From Byssothecium circinans (Eukaryota > Ascomycota > Dothideomycetes > Pleosporales > Massarinaceae), in the NCBI GenBank assembly GCA_010015675.1, contig ML977016.1, positions 1 through 11,983 on the forward strand: a DNA stretch of 11,983 bases. Reading direction: 5' to 3'. The first letter of the stretch is position 1. The number at the start of each line of letters is the position of its first letter. The translations under genes were made by a program, and so were the position numbers. Positions 6,715 to 11,983 of this stretch are shown here, piece after piece. Under the pieces are notes generated by a model. The model did not search any database. It saw nothing but the letters and a program-made list of their open reading frames with translations, and had not been told where the DNA came from.

Positions 6715-8334
6715 TTAACTTAGAAGAACCCTTTTTATCTACTTAATATATTCTTATATTATGCCTAGCCTTACTATAGTTACTATAGTAGTAAATACCT
6801 AGTTATTATGCTTATATTTACCCTCTACCTTTACCCTCTTATAGTTCTAAATAGTTCCTAATAGTTTAGAACTATTCTAGTCTACTATAAGACTAGACTT
6901 TATAATACTACCCTTCTAAATGAACTTATACTTACGTGTTTTTTACTTAGTTACTACTGTAAGTTACTTTTTAAGCTCTTTAATACGCGCCTTTATAAGC
7001 ATGCTATCTTATAGTACTAACTTAGCACCTTTAATAAGCTATAAAAGCCTACTACGCGCTATTTATAGTAACTAAGTAATAGAATCTTATATAAGCCTTA
7101 ACTATAAGCTAAATTTACGTATATTACTTAGAGTTCTTAATTACTATAGTGTCTCTAGTAGTAGGGGTCCTAGTAGAGTATATATATATATATTAAAGTA
7201 ATTAAGTGCTACCTATGTATTTAGAGGGACTAGCCCTATTATCTTAAAAGCATTTTAATAGTTCTAGACTATAAATACGCTTAAAAACGCGTTTTTAAAA
7301 GCTAGTAAAAACACTTCCTTATTAATATAAAAGATATATTAGTATGCTAAGTTTTAAATAGTTTTAGAGTACTTACGCTTAAGTAGTAAGAATAACACTA
7401 TATTAAGTAGCTAAAGGTTATATAATAAGTACGTAGGTATATAAAGCATAATAATCTTATTATCCTTATAATAATCTTTAAAATTTTAATTTAAGTAGCT
7501 TTTATAGCTATCTAGAATTAGTAACTAATAGACGCTAATAGTTTTTACCTTTATATACTTATTAAAGTACTTTAACTATATAAGACTAAGTATATTAGTT
7601 ATCTATCTATTCTCTAAGACTAAGAGCTTCTAATTATATAGTATATTAGCTTCTTAGTACTATAATAAGATATAGATATATCTTTTATATATAATAAATA
7701 GTAGGGTAAAAGTACTATTTAAATATATACTTTAGATTTTTATTACTTACTTTTTATTACTTAGCTAAATAATAGTAGGCCTTACTTACCTCTTTAAGCT
7801 AGTAACTACTTTTATAGAGCTAATAACACCTATTTAAAAGCTAGTCTTATTAAAGTTATAGATATTATTATTATATATACTATACTTAATTTTAGTATCC
7901 TTTATAAGCTTAAACTACGTACTAACTACTTTATGATCTTTCTATAGAGCCCTCTAATAGTCTTTTATATAGTTCTAGATAGTTTATAACTATTCTACTT
8001 AGTTTTTACCTACCCTTTCTCTACCTTACTTAGCTAGTAGTTTATTTACTATATCTAATACTTTACCTAGTATAGGCGCAAATTCTTATAAATTAAAGTT
8101 AAGGATATATTTAATAATTATCTTATACTTAGTTAGGGATAGTTTTAAATAGTTTAGAACTATTTTTACTTAAAAAGGTATTTCTTTAGCGTGTCTATTA
8201 AGGACTTAGTCCTTAATATTAAAGGCTTTAGTAGCGCGTTAGAGGCTTAGAAATTAGCTTCTATTATATATAGTAAATGTAAGCTGAAGTCTACTTTTAT
8301 ATTAAAGTACTTTAGACTAATATTAATATAGCAT
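6715..8334 (-). pseudogene. Pogo/Fot1-family DDE transposase, RIP-inactivated
   Basis: This is a cut-and-paste transposase of the Tc1/mariner superfamily, pogo branch. The frame runs from ATG at 8334 to TAA at 6715, 540 codons, matching the 542 residues of Fot1. No frameshift was found. In order it shows an N-terminal helix-turn-helix-like block, a CENP-B-type block (FAPILGKVLDIVNKLLA, VGKN near 8000-8110), the DDE core (VVSTxFKLIKDTKIKYSIYN, VVTSLKR, LLILDSYKS), and a Lys/Arg-rich tail with remnants of a zinc knuckle. The catalytic DDD triad is now N-D-N. The first Asp, expected in NFDETG, is Asn at 7849-7851 (NFNKTS). The second survives at 7510-7512. The third, expected in QPLDV, is Asn at 7402-7404. 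Many Gln/Trp codons are TAA/TAG. The exact start could be a few codons different. Confidence 0.87.
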
Positions 8335-8353
8335 TTTTACGTTAAGATAGTAA

Positions 8354-8414
8354 TAGTGTTGCTAAAGAATTCTATGTAGTTTAGTAGTATACGTAGTTTA
8401 GTAGTACTTTATAT
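8354..8414. repeat. Pogo element terminal inverted repeat, right
   Basis: This is the reverse-complement partner of 6587-6647. It ends 20 bases upstream of the transposase ATG (8334), so the promoter of the element must lie in or next to this repeat. Confidence 0.85.
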
Positions 8415-9448
8415 TACATTTTTATATTTTACCTTAAGAATTTTCTTATCCTAGGTCCTTTTTAGTTTAGAACTATATTAGAGTTAAGATTAAAAGTCTA
8501 TAGATTCTAAACCCTAAAAGGATTTTAACTACTAAGATATAGTTACTTTAGCTACTTATATGCATAGAGCATAGGAACTAGTAAAGAAGAATCTTAAAAA
8601 GGCCTAAAAATATATATAACTTAAGTTAATCCTTACTAATAAAAGGTAAACTAAAATATAGGCAATAAAGTATACCTTAATACTATAAACCTTATAAATC
8701 TTAAACTAAGTAAGACGTTATTTAATAAGTAGATAAGTCTATTTAAAGTTTTTAAAAAGGTAGAATATTCCTACTAGCTTAAACTTCCCTTAAGTTTATA
8801 AATTTATAATATATTTATACTAAATATTTTCTATAAAAATCCTTAGAATCTATTTTTTAGAACTCCTATTAATAGTATAGAGGAATAAGAAGTACATAAA
8901 ATCCTAGTAAGTAAATTAGTATACTTAGTACTAAAATACTAAGTAAGCTAGGTAAAATATAATCTAGATCTAGTATAGTATTAAGCTTTAAACTTTATAA
9001 AAGCTCCCTATAAGCTTAAGGCTTTTTATAATAAGTATTTAGATAAATTTAGACTACTATAGTCTCTAAATAGATAGTTAAAGGTATAGGAAAAAAGAAC
9101 CAAAGATATAAATTACTTAAAAAATAATAAGGTACTAGTATAAATAACGTTAAATTAACTTTTCTCTACTATATAGACTTTAAAATACTAAAGAACTATA
9201 AAAGAAGAAAAGAAAAGGAAAAAGGAAAATTTAGTAAGTATAGAAAATAAATAAGTACCTCTATTAGTGCTAGTAGTAGTACTTATAATAACTATACTAT
9301 TACTAGGTCTAACTAGAACCTAAGGATTTCTAGTTAGTTTTAAGTTTTTTTTATTTTTATTCTTATTACTACTACTATTATTTATAATTAGGATATAGTT
9401 ATTTCTAGGAAACTATTAGATAAAGATATCTAATTTTAAGAAGGGGGG
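8415..9448 (+). pseudogene. Ty3/gypsy pol 3' end: integrase C-terminus with GPY/F module and chromodomain
   Basis: The frame continues the 6508-6584 fragment across the pogo insertion. Then comes a helical stretch (TLATYMHRA, ELVKKNLKKA near 8540-8600), the block GNKVYLNT at 8661, the GPY/F module (SLFKVFKKVEYSY, with GPF mutated to SLF) and LKLPLSL*IYNIF. A chromodomain follows from 8880 (EE*EVHKILVSKL, later V*WVKY, and NKYLDKF). A Lys/Glu-rich tail leads into a polypurine tract. All stop codons are TAA/TAG. One frameshift lies in a TA run at 8611-8618. The chromodomain would have targeted integration to marked chromatin. Reverse transcriptase, RNase H and the integrase core are missing to the left, cut by W. 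Confidence 0.85.
9438..9448 (+). promoter_or_regulatory. Polypurine tract of the gypsy element
   Basis: AAGAAGGGGGG lies at the end of the pol frame, immediately before a TA that could be a mutated TG LTR start. Such a tract primes plus-strand DNA synthesis just upstream of the 3' LTR. Confidence 0.7.
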
Positions 9449-9733
9449 TAATATAATAGTTCTTACTATATACTCTACTTTAATTTATATCTAAAGCTGC
9501 TCTACTTCGTCCTAATAGCATATTTTTAAAACTATTAGCCTAATATCTTTAAGAATAGAGTTTAGATACTCTTAAATCCTTAGCTTTATCTACTTAATAC
9601 TAGATTACCCTTAACTCTAGATAGTATATAAGCCTTTACTAGTCTTAAATAATTCTATAGTTTTAATTATCCTTTTATAAAAGACCTATTTAAAGAAGGA
9701 GTAATTATTGCTACTAGTACTAAGTATTATAGG
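9449..9733 (+). repeat. Probable gypsy 3' LTR (right edge uncertain)
   Basis: The LTR is expected directly after the polypurine tract. The first bases TAATATAATAG are compatible with a TG start after G-to-A change. A TATA-box-like TATATAAG lies at 9625-9632, as expected inside an LTR promoter. There is no second copy in the window to fix the right end, which is only an estimate. Confidence 0.4.
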
Positions 9734-9990
9734 GTATTAGTATAAGGAAAAAATATAATAAGGATAAAGTATACTAGCTTTAGGACTTATACAACTTTAG
9801 ATAAATAATTACATAAGTAGAGTAAATTAACCTACGTCTAATAGAAATAAAAGACCTATTAATTAACTTTTCTTCCTAGTTTATTAATTAGACCTTTTAT
9901 ACCTCTATAATTATTTAGATCTAACCCTAAGCTATACTAAAGCTAGTATTAGTTAGCGTTATTATATATATAGTTTTATAAATATAGCTT
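9734..9990. other. AT-rich stretch, no gene seen
   Basis: This short RIP-treated interval lies between the presumed LTR and the next readable frame. It may still belong to the LTR or to the following gene. No motif was recognised in it. Confidence 0.5.
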
Positions 9991-11088
9991 TACTTAATTT
10001 TATATCTCTACTATACTAAATCTACTTCTTTAGGTAATAATACTACTTTTAAATATATAGATTATAATCTAAAGGAGGTCTACTATAATAAGCATAGCGC
10101 TAATATAACTTAAGAGAGTATATCCTAAGATAAAGAGGATAAAAAGAACTATACTATCTTATTTAATAGATTTTACACTTGCCTTAACTAGTATATAGTG
10201 TAGAGGAAATCCCTTAGCTAAACTACCTACGCCTATATTAAAGGCTAGATAGATACGCGTAATTAGCTATTAGAGTTAAATAATTATATTAAGTACCTAT
10301 AATAGGTACGCTATTCTTATAAACTTAGGTAGATTTATATTTTAAAACTAACTATCTCTTATAGCTTAACTAGCTTAGCTACTAAATAACACTATACTAT
10401 ACTCCTATAGTTTATTTAAGTCTATAATAATATAAAGCATATAGAAATTCCTAAAATAAGAACTTATAATAAGATTACTATAGCTTACTATAATTATACT
10501 ATGCTACCTACTACCCCTTTAAGGCATTTAAATAAGTATAATAGTATTAATTAGCCCTTTCTTAGTATAATACCTATCTAATAAACCTTAGTAATTTTAC
10601 GCGCACTAGTTTATTAGGAGTGCTAGGATTTACCCTAGGTTTACTATAAGCTAGCAACGTATTTTAGGGATAATATAACTTATAATAAGATAAAGGACTA
10701 GATCTAAGAATACTACGCTAATATAAAGAAGGCTATTCTAGCTAGTTAAGAGGTATATAAGAAAGCTAAGCATATTACCTATAGGCTAAACCCTACTAAG
10801 GGTATTCCTAATTAGTCTTACTTCTTAACCTAAGAAGCTAGGCTGTTATTAGGCTAGGATAATAATATTACTAATATAAATATTATAGTTAATTAGGCTA
10901 TTAATAAGTTTCTCTACCTTTATAGATAGGATCTATTAGAGCGCTATTAAGCTAAGTTCTACTAAGATAGAATTCCTAATAAAGTATATTAAATACTAGA
11001 GGGTATAGGAGTTCTAACCCACAATTAGAAGAAAGCTAGTAGGGTAAAGAGGGCAGCTAGATTGCTATATAAAAAAGCAATAAAATAG
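9991..11088 (+). pseudogene. Unrecognised degraded protein-coding frame
   Basis: One plus-strand frame can be followed without a shift from about 9991 to the TAG at 11086-11088, roughly 365 codons. It is interrupted only by TAA/TAG, as in the neighbouring RIPed genes. Visible features are an acidic/Ser-Thr-rich N-terminal part, RFYTCLN near 10170 (a possible Cys-pair site), YNYTMLPTTPLRHLNK near 10490, ITYRLNPTKGIPN near 10780, and a basic end (KKASRVKRAARLLYKKAIK near 11030-11085). It resembles neither gag nor any transposase I know. It could be the 5' gene of another element, a captured host gene or cargo. The start codon is not identifiable and the coding call itself is an inference from the stop-codon pattern and protein-like composition. 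Confidence 0.45.
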
Positions 11089-11338
11089 TTCCTAACTATT
11101 AAAAGAATAGTTTAATACTATATTATATAAAAAAGAACTAAAAACTAATAGTATTATATAGTAAGTAATAATAATAATCTCTAAGAGCTGCTTAGGTAAA
11201 AACTAATAGCCTAGGCTAATTATATAACTATAGATGCATTCTTATACTATATTTTCCTTTCCTAACCTTTAAACTTAGACCCCTTAAGTTTGATACTCCT
11301 TTAAACAGTTGCGAACTATTAAGAACTATAAATAACTA
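11089..11338. other. AT-rich stretch, no gene seen
   Basis: This interval lies between the unknown frame and the W2 terminus and ends with the TA (11337-11338) at which W2 appears to have inserted. No motif was recognised beyond generic RIP composition. Confidence 0.5.
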
Positions 11339-11983
11339 ACGTAAAGCACCATCAAAGCGCGCAGAAATGCTTGGCAAGGAACATCAAATAGTATTATCTT
11401 AATAACAAAGCTAAACCTTCATATTTTCTTTTAAAATTTTAAACCTAGATAGATATATATATAAACTAATAGCTATAAAATTTATATAGCTATAGCTTAC
11501 GTAATCTAGTAGTTATTAAGAAAGGAAGAAATCTTAGGTAAAACCTACCTTATACTCTAGATTAATAGCTAAATGTTAGTTATATACTATATGACTTTTA
11601 AGACTTACTTATTACTATATTAGCTAGTAGCTATTAAGTTATTATAGCGTGTAGCCTAGATTTAATGCTATTATAGTAGGTAGAAGGTAGGGGGTATAAA
11701 AAATTAGAAAACCTTCTAAATAAAGTTATATATATTAGAAACCTATACTTTCTTCTTAGCAGAAAGATAGTATATAATAAATAAAGCTATATATAAGTTT
11801 AAAGTAAGTAATTACCTCTAAAACTGAAGATCTAGCTTAGGAAGTAGAGGTTTTATAAAAATACGTACACTGCCTTATAATATAGCTTATATAAGCTATT
11901 TTGTAGTAGCTAACTATTTATATTACTTTTATATATTTATATGAAGATTATTAAAAGAAAAAAAGTAAGAATATCTAGCTAGA
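11339..11983 (+). mobile_element. Element W2: second W/M-family copy, inverted, cut by window edge
   Basis: It starts ACGTAAAGCACCATCAAAGC after TA (11337-11338), then has GCTTGGCAAGGAACATC. From 11364 to the window end it matches the reverse complement of the right 620 bases of M (6192 down to about 5571) with scattered, largely transition differences. It is therefore a family member in the opposite orientation to M. If M-sized, about 390 bases lie beyond the window. No coding frame is recognisable. Confidence 0.75.

Larger units (their letters stand above)
6587..8414 (-). mobile_element. Pogo/Fot1-type DNA transposon, complete 1828 bp
   Basis: Two 61-bp inverted repeats bound it: 6587-6647 (ACGCAAAGTACTACTAAAC...) and 8354-8414. 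They differ mainly by C/T and G/A transitions. TA lies immediately outside each end (6585-6586 and 8415-8416), the standard target duplication of this superfamily. A single transposase frame fills the interior on the minus strand. The size is close to Fot1 of Fusarium (about 1.9 kb). It sits inside the gypsy integrase and is inactive through RIP. Confidence 0.88.

Noticed and set aside
6841..6880. Repeated GAACTATT/AATAGTTC motifs as LTR fragments
   Set aside because: They lie within the pogo transposase frame and recur through the AT-rich region. They are low-complexity products of RIP composition.
9728..9745. GGTATTAGTATAAGG as a gypsy primer binding site
   Set aside because: It resembles TGGTATCAG-type sites, but the preceding LTR end is not defined and the following frame is not gag-like.
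6497..11352. A 14-bp inverted repeat (GTGCTTTACGTTAG) as terminal repeats of one 4.8-kb transposon
   Set aside because: The repeats are the outer ends of two separate W-family copies facing away from the interval. The sequence between is a gypsy relic continuing from the TA, not the inside of one element.

Overview
This window looks like a transposon graveyard from a filamentous ascomycete (Pezizomycotina). It holds no intact gene. Nearly everything from base 1911 onward carries the signature of repeat-induced point mutation (RIP). CA and TG dinucleotides are almost gone and TA is in large excess; for example, bases 6541-6600 contain 14 TA, one CA and no TG. Coding frames are recognisable only when read through many TAA/TAG codons that were once CAA, CAG or TGG. 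No species can be named from the sequence.

Layout, left to right. (1) Bases 1-1910: the 5' part of a Ty1/copia retrotransposon on the minus strand. It has a 158-bp LTR with TG...CA ends, a half-tRNA-type primer binding site, gag with a zinc knuckle, and the start of the protease. Its base composition is near normal and it has eight nonsense codons in one otherwise continuous frame, so it is the youngest insertion. (2) Bases 1915-4385: a RIP-destroyed minus-strand gene for a DUF3435 tyrosine recombinase, the family that includes the 'Captain' recombinases of Starship giant transposons. A 66-bp spliceosomal intron can still be recognised in it. (3) Bases 4386-4873: a less mutated leader containing a GAG run and a small hairpin. 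(4) Bases 4874-5010: a degraded solo copia-type LTR.

(5) Bases 5011-6507: a TA-flanked inverted-repeat element ('W' below), split by a complete 1038-bp relative ('M', 5181-6218). A second inverted copy ('W2') starts at 11339 and runs off the window. (6) Bases 6508-9448: a plus-strand Ty3/gypsy integrase/chromodomain region, interrupted at 6587-8414 by a complete pogo/Fot1-type DNA transposon with 61-bp inverted repeats and a 540-codon dead transposase. The gypsy frame resumes exactly when the transposon and one TA are removed. (7) From about 9449: a probable gypsy LTR, then an unrecognised plus-strand degraded reading frame (about 9991-11088), then W2.

The nesting gives a relative history. 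Gypsy came first. W and the pogo element then inserted into its integrase, and M inserted into W. RIP followed and hit all of these heavily. A lightly mutated copia element later landed at the very end of the recombinase gene. The W/M family and the pogo element share TA target duplications and resembling termini, so the pogo transposase may once have moved W/M. If the DUF3435 gene is a true Captain, it points left, and any Starship cargo would lie beyond base 1.
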